Source: Streptomyces klenkii (lineage in GTDB: Bacteria; Actinomycetota; Actinomycetes; Streptomycetales; Streptomycetaceae). Taken from it: a DNA stretch of 64,000 nt. Location: positions 62,001 through 126,000 of the forward strand of contig NZ_RBAM01000008.1 of NCBI RefSeq assembly GCF_003626645.1, in the 5' to 3' direction. The notes beneath the pieces were generated by a model, which was not told where the DNA came from, made no database searches, and saw only the letters and a program-made list of their open reading frames with translations. The translations under genes and the position numbers were made by a program. Below, in pieces: positions 40,445-48,895 of the stretch (its first letter is position 1; each line of letters opens with the position of its first letter).

Positions 40445-42144
40445 GATCCCCCGTCCTTCGTGGTGTTCCTGGCCTGCGCGCCGCTGCCCGCGGCCACGGC
40501 GCCGCCGCTCATCGAGCCGATGAAGACGCCACCCTCACTGACCTGCACGATCTGCTGCTCGAACTGATCGGTCTCGTAGCCCTGGGAGCGCAGGGCGTCC
40601 CGTACGCCGCTCGCGATCCGGTCCTGGACCGTCTTCACGTAGCGGCTGATGTCCATCTCCTGGAACAGCGAGATGGAGTGCACCCCGGCGATCTCCCGCA
40701 CCGAACCGGCGGGCCCGTCCGGGACCGCGCGGCGCGGGTCGGCCAGCCACGTGCGGAAGCCGGCGACGGCCGTGCGGACCGCCGAGACGGCGGACGCGAA
40801 CCCGGCGGCCGGCGCGGTCAGCAGGGCGCGGGCGCCGTCGCGCAGGATGTCGTCCTCGCCCCGGGAGGCGATCACGTCGACCGCGCGGAACTCCGGCTTG
40901 ACCGGCATGAGCACGTGCGGCACGACCTCCAGCACCAGCATGCCGCCCTGGGTGTGCACCCTGACCAGCACGGACACGACGACCTGCTCGTCCCACGCGC
41001 CCACGCGGACCCGCAGGAAGTAGCGGCGCGCCTCGCCGCCCTCGTCCACGGCCTCGCTCAGGTGCTGCCGGACGACGAGCTCGTCGTAGCGGACCTCGGG
41101 CCGGTGCGGGCCCACCGGGAGGTAGACGAACTCCTCGATCTCCAGGTCCTTGAGCCGGTCGCGGCTGGTCGCGGCGGCGGAGTCGCGCAGCGCCTCCAGG
41201 CGGGGCCGGATCAGGTCCACGACGGCGCGGGCGGTGAACGCGGGGCGCCCGTCGCCGCTGCCGCCGCCCTTGCTGAGGTCCTTGCCGCCGTTCCCGCCGC
41301 TGCGGGGCTTGAGCTCCAGGACGAACGACCACGGCTCGTACGGGCGGCCCATGCCGATGAACGGGCGGGAGGGGTCGTAGATGGTCAGTCCCGCGTACTG
41401 CTCGCGGTCGATCGTCGCCGCGATGCGGCGGTGGTGGCGCGAGCGCGGCACCGCGCGGGGGTGGCGGGCGAACGCCTCCCGCCCGAGCTCCAGCCGCATG
41501 ACGGTGGCGACCCGCGAGCGGTGCATCCACACGGGCAGCACCAGCAGCAGCGGGAAGAGGACGGCCGTCCAGCTGCCCACGCCGTTCAGCAGGGCGACGA
41601 TGACGGCGATCCAGTAGCCGATCTGGAGCAGGGGCGGGCCGACCGCCCGCAGGGCGCGCAGCGAGACCCGTCCCTTGAGGGCCCGGCGCAGGGTCGACTT
41701 GTCGACGGCGTAGACGGCGCTCCCGTGCCCGGCGGCGGCCTGCCCGATCCAGTGCGCCACGCACACCATGGCGTAGATGCCGGCCCACGGAAGCGGCACG
41801 TCCGGGAGGCTGTCCGAGTCGCTCACGAACCCGGAGGCGAAGAACGCGGCCCATAAGCAGGCCAGCAGCACCGCCGTGAGCACGTCCTGCGTACGCGCCC
41901 GCAGCGCGTGGGTGAGCACCGGCACGACGTCGATCCCCAGCGACGGCGCGATCGGCCGCTCCTCGTGCTCCACCAGCTCCTCGATGACGCGCCGGCGGAA
42001 GCCGAGGTCGAGGTAGGCCCCCGCGCACAGCAGCCGGGTGGCTTCGCTCCGCGCGTCCGGCCTGGTGGCACCGGTACCGGCCGTTGTCACCGGCGCGGAC
42101 GACTTGGCCTGATCAGTTCTTGCGGATCCTGTGGATAACGTCAC
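40441..42144 (-). CDS. Multi-pass membrane protein with C-terminal glycine-rich motif
   Basis: A protein of about 567 residues. I start it at GTG 42144 because GGAGAG lies just upstream; the open frame continues through the mdh terminator, so the longest version is not real. Residues 1-100 are cytoplasmic. Four or five hydrophobic segments follow (VLTAVLLACLWAAFFASGF; WAGIYAMVCVAHWIGQAA; LLQIGYWIAVIVALLNGVG; TAVLFPLLLVLPVWM). A cytoplasmic domain of about 300 residues (SFVLELKPR, EEFVYLPVGPHRPEVRYDELV, VVPHVLMPVKPEFRAV) has no family I know. The C-terminus, 538-553, is GGVFIGSMSGGAVAAG, matching the two motifs of the next gene. Confidence 0.72.
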   Translation of the reverse strand: MTLSTGSARTDQAKSSAPVTTAGTGATRPDARSEATRLLCAGAYLDLGFRRRVIEELVEHEERPIAPSLGIDVVPVLTHALRARTQDVLTAVLLACLWAAFFASGFVSDSDSLPDVPLPWAGIYAMVCVAHWIGQAAAGHGSAVYAVDKSTLRRALKGRVSLRALRAVGPPLLQIGYWIAVIVALLNGVGSWTAVLFPLLLVLPVWMHRSRVATVMRLELGREAFARHPRAVPRSRHHRRIAATIDREQYAGLTIYDPSRPFIGMGRPYEPWSFVLELKPRSGGNGGKDLSKGGGSGDGRPAFTARAVVDLIRPRLEALRDSAAATSRDRLKDLEIEEFVYLPVGPHRPEVRYDELVVRQHLSEAVDEGGEARRYFLRVRVGAWDEQVVVSVLVRVHTQGGMLVLEVVPHVLMPVKPEFRAVDVIASRGEDDILRDGARALLTAPAAGFASAVSAVRTAVAGFRTWLADPRRAVPDGPAGSVREIAGVHSISLFQEMDISRYVKTVQDRIASGVRDALRSQGYETDQFEQQIVQVSEGGVFIGSMSGGAVAAGSGAQARNTTKDGGS

Positions 42145-42310
42145 GAACTCTCCGATCGTCGAACTCACCTGCGAAGAGGCAGGAGTTGACGGCTTGTCGG
42201 AGAACTCACAATAAGCCAATCCGCTTCTCGCGAACCCCTCCTTGCACCCGAATGGCGGGCCGAAAAACGACCCCGTACGGGCGTACCGCGGAACGTCTGT
42301 GCGCGAAAAA

Positions 42311-42350
42311 CGGGAGTGCCCCGGCAGCTGTTGCTGCCGGGGCACTCCCG
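42311..42350. terminator. Strong terminator after mdh
   Basis: A 17-bp perfect stem (CGGGAGTGCCCCGGCAG) with a 6-base loop, 26 bp after the mdh stop. Five adenines precede it on the plus strand, so transcripts from mdh would end in a U-run. Confidence 0.9.
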
Positions 42351-42375
42351 TGGAAGGCCTTGCGGGCCGGACCGG

Positions 42376-43365
42376 TCAGATGAGGCCGAGGGCGCGGACG
42401 GCGTCGCGCTCCTCCACCAGCTCCTGGACCGAGGCGTCGATGCGGGCGCGGGAGAACTCGTTGATCTCCAGGCCCTGGACGATCTCGTACTTGCCGTCCT
42501 TCGTGGTGACGGGGAAGGACGAGATGATGCCCTCGGGGACGCCGTAGGAGCCGTCCGACGGGATGCCCATGGAGGTCCAGTCGCCGTCGGCGGTGCCGTT
42601 GACCCAGGTGTGGACGTGGTCGATCGCGGCGTTGGCAGCGGAGGCGGCCGAGGACGCGCCACGGGCCTCGATGATGGCCGCGCCGCGCTTGGCGACGGTC
42701 GGGATGAAGGTGTCGGCGAGCCAGGCCTCGTCGTTCACGACCTCGGCGGCGTTCTTGCCGGCGACGTCGGCGTGGAAGACGTCCGGGTACTGGGTGGCCG
42801 AGTGGTTGCCCCAGATCGTCAGGCGCTTGATGTCGGAGACGGCGACGCCGGTCTTCTTCGCCAGCTGCGAGATCGCGCGGTTGTGGTCCAGGCGGGTCAT
42901 CGCGGTGAAGCGCTCGGCCGGGACGTCCGGCGCGGCGGCCTGGGCGATGAGGGCGTTGGTGTTGGCCGGGTTGCCGACGACGAGGACCTTGATGTCGTCC
43001 GCGGCGTGGTCGTTGATGGCCTTGCCCTGCGGCTTGAAGATGCCGCCGTTGGCCTCCAGCAGGTCACCGCGCTCCATGCCCTTGGTGCGCGGGCGGGCGC
43101 CGACCAGCAGCGCGACGTTCGCGCCCGCGAAGGCGACGTTCGGGTCGTCGGTGATGTCGATGCCGCGCAGCAGCGGGAAGGCGCAGTCGTCGAGCTCCAT
43201 GGCGGTGCCCTCGGCGGCCTTCAGGCCCTGCGGGATCTCCAGCAGGCGCAGCTTGACCGGCACGTCCGCGCCGAGGAGCTGACCGGAGGCGATGCGGAAG
43301 AGCAGCGCGTAGCCGATCTGGCCGGCTGCACCGGTGACGGTGACATTGACGGGAGTGCGGGTCAT
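42376..43365 (-). CDS. mdh: Malate dehydrogenase
   Basis: An NAD-dependent malate dehydrogenase of 329 residues of the long (MDH type 2, cytosolic-like) class. The Rossmann start is VNVTVTGAAGQIGYALLFRIA, the substrate arginines are in GARPRTKGMERGDLL, the coenzyme segment is VVGNPANTNALI, the catalytic Asp in MTRLDHNRA and His in IWGNHSATQYPD. ATG 43365 follows GGAG at a good distance; the frame's earlier residues are leader. It is bounded by a strong terminator and an upstream inverted repeat, and is probably monocistronic. TCA cycle function alongside sdh, sucCD and icd in this window. Confidence 0.94.
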   Translation of the reverse strand: MTRTPVNVTVTGAAGQIGYALLFRIASGQLLGADVPVKLRLLEIPQGLKAAEGTAMELDDCAFPLLRGIDITDDPNVAFAGANVALLVGARPRTKGMERGDLLEANGGIFKPQGKAINDHAADDIKVLVVGNPANTNALIAQAAAPDVPAERFTAMTRLDHNRAISQLAKKTGVAVSDIKRLTIWGNHSATQYPDVFHADVAGKNAAEVVNDEAWLADTFIPTVAKRGAAIIEARGASSAASAANAAIDHVHTWVNGTADGDWTSMGIPSDGSYGVPEGIISSFPVTTKDGKYEIVQGLEINEFSRARIDASVQELVEERDAVRALGLI

Positions 43366-43414
43366 GGCGATCTCCTGCTGCGAACTGGGGTGGGTGTCCC
43401 TGCCCATGATGTTC

Positions 43415-43440
43415 GGATCTCTCTCGGTATCAAGAGATCC
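43415..43440. promoter_or_regulatory. Inverted repeat upstream of mdh
   Basis: GGATCTCT and AGAGATCC form an 8-bp perfect dyad around a 10-bp centre, 50-75 bp before the mdh start. It could be an operator or a 5'-leader hairpin. Confidence 0.5.
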
Positions 43441-43546
43441 GGCGTCAGGCTATCCGACCCGGCACGCTCCGAACCCCCGGCCCGGTGTGGGACGCCTCAC
43501 CGTGCCGTGGCCGGACCCGCTCCGGGGCCGCGGGCGGGACCCCGCC

Positions 43547-44776
43547 CTACCCCGCCGCGGGCGTCCCCCGGGGCGTCGTGCAGCCCTTGGCGCCCGTGGT
43601 CAGCGTCGCGCAAGCCTTCGCCTTGCCCGGTTCGGAGACCGCGACCATCGGCGTGTAGCCGTCGGCGTCGCGCACGACCTTGCCGGACTCCGTACGGGCG
43701 GGCGCGCCGCCGTCCGCGGCCGCGTCTATCCGGACGGCGTCGCCCGGGACGGCTTGCGTTATCCGCGCCCAGGCCGCGCCGCACACCTGGCTGTAGCGGA
43801 CCTCGACGTACGACGTGCCGACGGTCGCGGAGCCGGCGGTCGTCGCCCTGCCGCCGCCGCACCCCATGGCCTCGGGGTCCTTGCCGCCGCACTCCGCGCC
43901 CGTGCACTTCACCCCGGCGGGCAGGACGGCGGAGGGAGAGGCGGGCGGCGCCACCGGGCCGGACCCGGAGTCCGTGCCGTCCCCCACGCCCAGCAGCAGG
44001 ACCGCCGCCGCGACGACGAGCAGGGCGCCCACGACGCCGGTGACGAAGAGGGCCGCCCGGCGGCGCGCCGGGGGGCCGTCGGCCGGGATGGCGTTCGCCC
44101 GGTAGTCGGGCGGCTGAGCCGACCGCGGGACGGCCTGCGGCCCCTGGGCCGGGCCGGAAGAGCCGGACGAGTCGGAGGGGCGGCCGGAAGAGCCGGAAGG
44201 GCCAGGGGGGCCGGAGGCGCCGGAAGGGGCCGGGGAGCCGCCGGGCCCCGCAGCACCCGAAGCGCCCGCAGCGCCCGCCGCCCCCGAAGCGCTCTCCTCC
44301 TCCGTCGCCCGCCGCGCCGCCTCGTGGCACAGCGGCTCCGAGATGACCGCCCCCGGCTGCCCGTCGGCCCGGGAGGCCTGCACCGCGCCCTGCACCGGCC
44401 CCGGGCCCGCGGCCTGCGTCATACTCTCCGGCGGCCCGAACTCGCCCAGCGCGGCCCGCGCCCGGGCGATCCGCGCCGACTCCAGCGTCGAGTCGTGCCG
44501 CAGCTCGCTCCGGCTCCACGCCCGATCGGCCAGCTCCCACATCGTGCTCAGGTGGACCACGTCGGTCCCGGTCGCCTCGGCGAGCGCCTCCGCGGCCCCC
44601 AGCGGCGGCAGCAGCCGCCCGCCGAGATAGCGCTCCCACGACGTCTTGCTGTATCCGGTGCGGTCCGCGACGGCGCCGACGCTCAGCCCGCTGCGCTCCA
44701 CGAGTCTGCGCAGTTGTTCGGTGAATTCGCGCACTTCCGGGTCCAGTTCCTCCGGTAGCGCCCTCCAACGAGGCAT
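43547..44776 (-). CDS. XRE-type HTH protein with membrane segment and DUF2690
   Basis: A 409-residue protein. The N-terminal helix-turn-helix (FTEQLRRLVERSGLSVGAVADRTGYSKTSWERYLGG) is typical of a Streptomyces XRE-like group. A long Gly/Ala/Ser/Pro linker (GASGAAGPGG, GPPGPSGSSG) precedes one membrane helix (LFVTGVVGALLVVAAAVLLLG). The extracytoplasmic DUF2690 domain contains CTGAECGGKDPEAMGC, SYVEVRYSQVCGAAWARI and TLTTGAKGC, with four or more cysteines for disulfides. The layout suggests a transmembrane one-component regulator or scaffold. The partner is unknown. It is upstream of mdh on the same strand but 180 bp away, with its own likely promoter beyond 44776. Confidence 0.85.
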   Translation of the reverse strand: MPRWRALPEELDPEVREFTEQLRRLVERSGLSVGAVADRTGYSKTSWERYLGGRLLPPLGAAEALAEATGTDVVHLSTMWELADRAWSRSELRHDSTLESARIARARAALGEFGPPESMTQAAGPGPVQGAVQASRADGQPGAVISEPLCHEAARRATEEESASGAAGAAGASGAAGPGGSPAPSGASGPPGPSGSSGRPSDSSGSSGPAQGPQAVPRSAQPPDYRANAIPADGPPARRRAALFVTGVVGALLVVAAAVLLLGVGDGTDSGSGPVAPPASPSAVLPAGVKCTGAECGGKDPEAMGCGGGRATTAGSATVGTSYVEVRYSQVCGAAWARITQAVPGDAVRIDAAADGGAPARTESGKVVRDADGYTPMVAVSEPGKAKACATLTTGAKGCTTPRGTPAAG

Positions 44777-45053
44777 TGCACTCCCCTGTCCCCCGATACG
44801 TACGGGTTCGTCGTCCCGTTCCGTGACCCCTGCCGTGACGTGCTGTGGCGCGGCGCCCCATCCGCAGCCACCGGTGCTGGCTACCCAGGGGGATGCCGCA
44901 ATCCAGCATGGCAGTTCCCATGGGCGGGGCGCATCGTGGCATTTGGGTTAATCAGGGGCCACGCCCCGCGCCCTTGTCACATCTGCTGCACAACTGATAC
45001 GGGACGGCGAAATCGTCGCGGATCCGTCACCTCCCCGCCACAGCGGGCTTGAA
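44777..45053. other. Intergenic region upstream of HTH-DUF2690 gene
   Basis: No credible gene. It should contain the HTH-DUF2690 promoter. No tRNA-like cloverleaf was seen. Confidence 0.5.
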
Positions 45054-45084
45054 GATCTTGAAACCGGAACATCGGTTCAAGATC
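45054..45084. terminator. Hairpin downstream of icd (distal)
   Basis: GATCTTGAAACCG pairs with CGGTTCAAGATC (one bulge) across 6 bases, followed on the plus strand by CTCTT. It is the second of two hairpins downstream of icd. Confidence 0.65.
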
Positions 45085-45100
45085 CTCTTAACCGGGCGGT

Positions 45101-45133
45101 GGCCGGTCCTCCCACGGGGGTGGAGGACCGGTC
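45101..45133. terminator. Hairpin downstream of icd (proximal)
   Basis: CCGGTCCTCCCAC pairs with GGTGGAGGACCGG across a short loop, directly after the icd stop at 45145. A likely icd terminator. Confidence 0.75.
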
Positions 45134-45144
45134 ACCGCGGCCGC

Positions 45145-46371
45145 TCACACGGCCGCCGGCGCCGGCTTCCGCCGCAGGTTCGCGTCGAGGGCCGCGAGGA
45201 ACTCCTCGGTGGTCAGCCAGGGACTCTCCGCCCCGACGAGCAACGCCAGGTCCTTAGTCATCTGCCCGCCCTCCACCGTCTCGATGCACACCCGCTCCAG
45301 AGACTGCGCAAACGTGGTGACATCGGGCGTACCGTCCAGCCTGCCGCGGTGGGCCAGGGCCCGGGTCCAGGCGAAGACGGAGGCGATCGGATTGGTGGAG
45401 GTCGCCTTGCCCTGCTGGTGGCGGCGATAGTGGCGGGTGACGGTGCCGTGCGCGGCCTCGGCCTCCAGCGTGCGGCCGTCGGGCGTCATCAGGACCGAGG
45501 TCATCAGGCCGAGCGAGCCGAAGCCCTGCGCGACGGCGTCGGACTGGACGTCGCCGTCGTAGTTCTTGCAGGCCCACACGTAGCCGCCGGGCCACTTCAG
45601 CGCGGACGCGACCATGTCGTCGATGAGCCGGTGCTCGTACGTCAGCCCGGCCCGCTCGAACTCCGCCCGGAACTCGGCGTCGAAGACCTCCTGGAAGAGG
45701 TCCTTGAACCGGCCGTCGTACTTCTTCAGGATCGTGTTCTTGGTGGACATGTAGACCGGGTAGCCGCGGTCCAGGCCGTAGCGGAACGAGGCGCGCGCGA
45801 AGTCGCGGATCGACGCGTCCAGGTTGTACATCGACAGGGCGACCCCGGGGCCCGGGAAGTCGAAGACCTTCAGCTCGACGGGGTCCGAGCCGTCCGCCGG
45901 GGTGAAGGTCATGGTGAGCGTGCCCGCGCCGGGGACCTTCAGGTCGGTCGCGCGGTACTGGTCGCCGAAGGCGTGGCGGCCGACGACGATGGGCTTCGTC
46001 CAGCCGGGGACGAGCCGCGGCACGTTCGCCATGATGATCGGCTCGCGGAAGATCACACCGCCGAGGATGTTGCGGATGGTGCCGTTGGGCGAGGGGTACA
46101 TCGCCTTGAGGCCGAACTCCTCGACCCGCGCCTCGTCCGGCGTGATCGTCGCGCACTTCACGCCGACGCCGTGCTCCAGGATGGCGTGCGCGGCGTCGGC
46201 GGTCACCTGGTCGCCCGTGGCGTCGCGGTTCTCGATGCCCAGGTCGAAGTACTTCAGGTCGATGTCGAGGTGAGGCAGGATCAGCCGGTCCTTGATGGAC
46301 CGCCAGATGATCCGGGTCATCTCGTCGCCGTCGAGCTCGACGACCGGGCCGACTACCTTGATCTTGGCCAT
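45145..46371 (-). CDS. icd: NADP-dependent isocitrate dehydrogenase, homodimeric (eukaryote-like) type
   Basis: A 408-residue isocitrate dehydrogenase of subfamily II. Typical segments: VVELDGDEMTRIIW, YFDLGIENRDAT, ATITPDEARVEEF, MYPSPNGTIRNILGGVIFREPI, IVVGRHAFGDQYRATD, STKNTILKKYDGRFKD, WACKNYDGDVQSDAVAQG and EAAHGTVTRHYRRHQQGKATSTNP. It oxidises isocitrate to 2-oxoglutarate. Many streptomycetes rely on the unrelated monomeric enzyme, so this dimeric copy next to mdh is of interest. ATG 46371 is clear. Two hairpins follow its stop. Confidence 0.92.
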   Translation of the reverse strand: MAKIKVVGPVVELDGDEMTRIIWRSIKDRLILPHLDIDLKYFDLGIENRDATGDQVTADAAHAILEHGVGVKCATITPDEARVEEFGLKAMYPSPNGTIRNILGGVIFREPIIMANVPRLVPGWTKPIVVGRHAFGDQYRATDLKVPGAGTLTMTFTPADGSDPVELKVFDFPGPGVALSMYNLDASIRDFARASFRYGLDRGYPVYMSTKNTILKKYDGRFKDLFQEVFDAEFRAEFERAGLTYEHRLIDDMVASALKWPGGYVWACKNYDGDVQSDAVAQGFGSLGLMTSVLMTPDGRTLEAEAAHGTVTRHYRRHQQGKATSTNPIASVFAWTRALAHRGRLDGTPDVTTFAQSLERVCIETVEGGQMTKDLALLVGAESPWLTTEEFLAALDANLRRKPAPAAV

Positions 46372-46522
46372 GACGGGGACCGTCCCTCTCGCGGGCAGCG
46401 CCGGCCCTTCCCCGCCCGTGGGGCAGGAAAGGGATCACCTCGTCATCAAGCTACTCGAAATCGGGCAAACGCGGTCACGTCTGGACCGTGCGACCGCGTG
46501 ACCGTGTCTTCGGGGTCCGGGG

Positions 46523-47098
46523 CTAGACCGTGAAGTGGAGGACGTCCTCCAGGAACGGCACCTTCAGCCACGGGTGCGGCTGCGCCATCAGGGACAGCAG
46601 CAGGATCGCCGCACCCAGCCCGCCGTACGTGATCATGTCCGTGAACCGTGACCGCACGGCCAGCATGCCCACGGACGGCAGCGCCCAGCGCAGCACCGCG
46701 CCGCCGATCATCGCCAGCCCGATGAGCAGCGTCCCGACCCGGAACGCGTCGAAGGCGACGATCAGCAGCCCGAGCCCGGTCACGCCCATGACCGCGAGCA
46801 GCGGCCACTGGCGCGCCGGCGCCGGCGCGTCCCCGGGGGCGGCGCGCCCGCCGCCCTCGGGGCGGGCGGTGTCCCGCGTGAGCTGGAACCGCCGGCCACG
46901 GCCGGCGCCCGGCTCCTGCCGGGGCTCACCGGCCCCGGCGGTCCCGTTCACCCCGGCCGGCCCACCGGTCCCGGCCGGTGCGGCCGCGCCGTTGGACCCC
47001 GCCGCACCGCCGGACCCGGCTGCTCCGTCAGATCCCGCCGCGCCGTTGGACCCGGCGGGTCCGCCCGGCCCGGCCGACCCGGCAGACTCAGCCCGCAT
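46523..47098 (-). CDS. DUF3017 membrane protein with collagen-like N-terminus
   Basis: A 191-residue protein. About 55 residues of Gly-x-x repeats (GPGGPAGSNGAAGSDGAAG) and a charged linker precede three membrane helices (LLAVMGVTGLGLLIVAFDAF; LLIGLAMIGGAVLRWALP; YGGLGAAILLLSLMAQ), the DUF3017 pattern, ending WLKVPFLEDVLHFTV. ATG 47098 overlaps the folD 3' end by 11 bp, so it is translated with folD. The folD-DUF3017 pairing is usual in streptomycetes. Function unknown. Confidence 0.8.
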   Translation of the reverse strand: MRAESAGSAGPGGPAGSNGAAGSDGAAGSGGAAGSNGAAAPAGTGGPAGVNGTAGAGEPRQEPGAGRGRRFQLTRDTARPEGGGRAAPGDAPAPARQWPLLAVMGVTGLGLLIVAFDAFRVGTLLIGLAMIGGAVLRWALPSVGMLAVRSRFTDMITYGGLGAAILLLSLMAQPHPWLKVPFLEDVLHFTV

Positions 47099-47957
47099 GC
47101 CCGCCGCCGGCGGCACGCTCCGCGGCCTCCACCACGTTGACCAGCAGCAGGGCCCGGGTCATCGGGCCGACGCCGCCCGGGTTCGGGGAGACCCAGCCGG
47201 CGACCTTGGCGACCGCCGGGTCCACATCGCCCATGATCTTGCCGTCGCCGTCGCGGCTGACGCCGACGTCCAGCACGGCCGCGCCGGGCTTGATGTCCTC
47301 CGGCTTGATCAGGTGGCCCACGCCCGCCGCGGCGACGACGATGTCGGCCTGGCGCAGCTGCGCGGAGAGGTCACGGGTGCCGGTGTGGCAGAGGGTGACC
47401 GTGGCGTTCTCGGTCCGGCGGGTCAGCAGCAGGCCGATCGAGCGGCCGACGGTGATGCCGCGGCCGACGACGACGACGTGCGCGCCGTTGAGCTCCACGT
47501 CATGGCGGCGCAGCAGCTCGATGATGCCGTTGGGGGTGCAGGGCAGCGGGCCGGGCTCGTTCAGCACGAGGCGGCCGAGGCTCATGGGGTGCAGGCCGTC
47601 GGCGTCCTTGGCCGGGTCCATGAGCTCCAGGACGCGGTTGGTGTCAATACCCTTGGGAAGGGGGAGTTGGACGATGTAACCGGTGCACTCGGGGTTGTCG
47701 TTGAGCTCGCGGACGACCGCCTCGATCTCCTCCTGCGTGGCCGTGTCCGGCAGTTCGCGCTGGATGGACGCGATGCCGACCTCGGCACAGTCGCGGTGCT
47801 TGCCGGCCACGTACCACTTGCTGCCGGGGTCGTCGCCGACGAGGAGGGTGCCGAGACCGGGCTGGACGCCGCGGGCCTTCAGCGCCTCCACGCGCGCCGT
47901 GAGTTCGGACTTGATCGCTGCTGCCGTGGCCTTGCCATCGAGAATCTGGGCGGTCAT
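47088..47957 (-). CDS. folD: Bifunctional methylenetetrahydrofolate dehydrogenase/cyclohydrolase
   Basis: A 289-residue FolD interconverting methylene-, methenyl- and formyl-THF, supplying 10-formyl-THF to the PurN and PurH enzymes encoded nearby. The active-site Tyr-x3-Lys is in GSKWYVAGKHRDC, with QLPLPKG, DADGLHPMSLGRL, PCTPNGIIELL, VVVGRGITVGRSIGLLL and DVGVSRDGDG. ATG 47957 follows GGGAGGAT. Its stop lies inside the start of the DUF3017 gene. NADP dependence is usual for this family. Confidence 0.94.
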   Translation of the reverse strand: MTAQILDGKATAAAIKSELTARVEALKARGVQPGLGTLLVGDDPGSKWYVAGKHRDCAEVGIASIQRELPDTATQEEIEAVVRELNDNPECTGYIVQLPLPKGIDTNRVLELMDPAKDADGLHPMSLGRLVLNEPGPLPCTPNGIIELLRRHDVELNGAHVVVVGRGITVGRSIGLLLTRRTENATVTLCHTGTRDLSAQLRQADIVVAAAGVGHLIKPEDIKPGAAVLDVGVSRDGDGKIMGDVDPAVAKVAGWVSPNPGGVGPMTRALLLVNVVEAAERAAGGGHAG

Positions 47958-48208
47958 GACACCATCCTCCCGGATGGGGCGGCCATGGTTCCAATCAGGG
48001 CGGCCCGCAGTTGGTGACGAATTCGCACCGGTTATTACCGGGAGCCCCTGCGGTCCCGCCGATACGGGTATCGGCTGGACAAATGTCACAGCCCCGATAA
48101 CGATGATCCGCGTGCCGTGGGCGAAAAACGGGGGCGAGCCGCCGACACAACTCTCCTCCGAATGCCCGCGCCGTCCCCGCACGACAGCAACGGAGGAAAT
48201 AGCCAGCC

Positions 48209-48811
48209 ATGAGCTTCGGCGATCAGAACAACCCGTACGGCGCGCCCCAGCAGGCGCCCGGTTACGGCTATCCGCAGCAGCCCCAGGGCGCCCAGCCCGG
48301 CCAGCCCTACGCCGCCTACCCGCAGGGCCAGGGCGGCTACGCCGGCGCGCCGCAGGGCCCGCAGGTGATGCCGGGCGTCACCAAGGCGGCCCGCATCATG
48401 CTGTACGCGATCGCCGCGGTGCACGTGATCGTGGCGGGCCTGTGCGTCGCCGCGGTCGCGGCGATCAGTGACGCGAAGAAGACCCACGGCGGCGGTTCGG
48501 TGACCACCGCTCAGGGCGACACCGTGGATGCCGACACGGTCTTCGACGCCGGAAAGGGCGTTTTCGCGTTCCTGGCCGCGCTGGCCGTGATCTTTGCGAT
48601 CCTCGGCATCATTCTCGCGGTGCGCTACGCCAAGGGCGGCAATGGCGTCCGCGTCGGCTCGATCGTCTACGCGGCGTTCGGCATCATCAGCGGCCTGGTC
48701 TGCATCATCTTCTACGGGATCGGCATCCTCGGTCTGATCCTGTCGATCCTGGTGATCGTCTTCGCGGCCAAGCAGGCCTCGAACGAGTGGTTCCGCCGTC
48801 CGCGCTTCTGA
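48209..48811 (+). CDS. Proline/glutamine-rich tetraspan-like membrane protein
   Basis: A 200-residue protein. The first 55 residues are Gly/Pro/Gln/Tyr-rich (NPYGAPQQAPGYGYPQQP). Three or four hydrophobic helices follow (ARIMLYAIAAVHVIVAGLCVAAVAAI; GVFAFLAALAVIFAILGIILAVRYA; IVYAAFGIISGLVCIIFYGIGILGLILSILVIVFA). ATG 48209 has a clear GGAGG upstream. It is convergent with purH, with a shared terminator between. Proteins of this shape are common in Streptomyces and have no assigned role. Confidence 0.85.
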   Translation: MSFGDQNNPYGAPQQAPGYGYPQQPQGAQPGQPYAAYPQGQGGYAGAPQGPQVMPGVTKAARIMLYAIAAVHVIVAGLCVAAVAAISDAKKTHGGGSVTTAQGDTVDADTVFDAGKGVFAFLAALAVIFAILGIILAVRYAKGGNGVRVGSIVYAAFGIISGLVCIIFYGIGILGLILSILVIVFAAKQASNEWFRRPRF

Positions 48812-48823
48812 GCCGGCGGCCCC

Positions 48824-48860
48824 GGAGGCCCGTACCCGCGCACTGCGGGTACGGGCCTCC
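48824..48860. terminator. Bidirectional terminator between membrane protein gene and purH
   Basis: A 16-bp perfect stem (GGAGGCCCGTACCCGC) with a 5-base loop, 13 bp after one stop and 36 bp from the purH stop. Confidence 0.9.
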
Positions 48861-48895
48861 TGCCGTTCCTGGGGAAGAGTCCTAGTGGACGATTC

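Noticed and set aside
42145..42345. Extension of the membrane protein gene to 42345
   Set aside because: It would read through the perfect mdh terminator hairpin; GGAGAG before GTG 42144 gives a better start.
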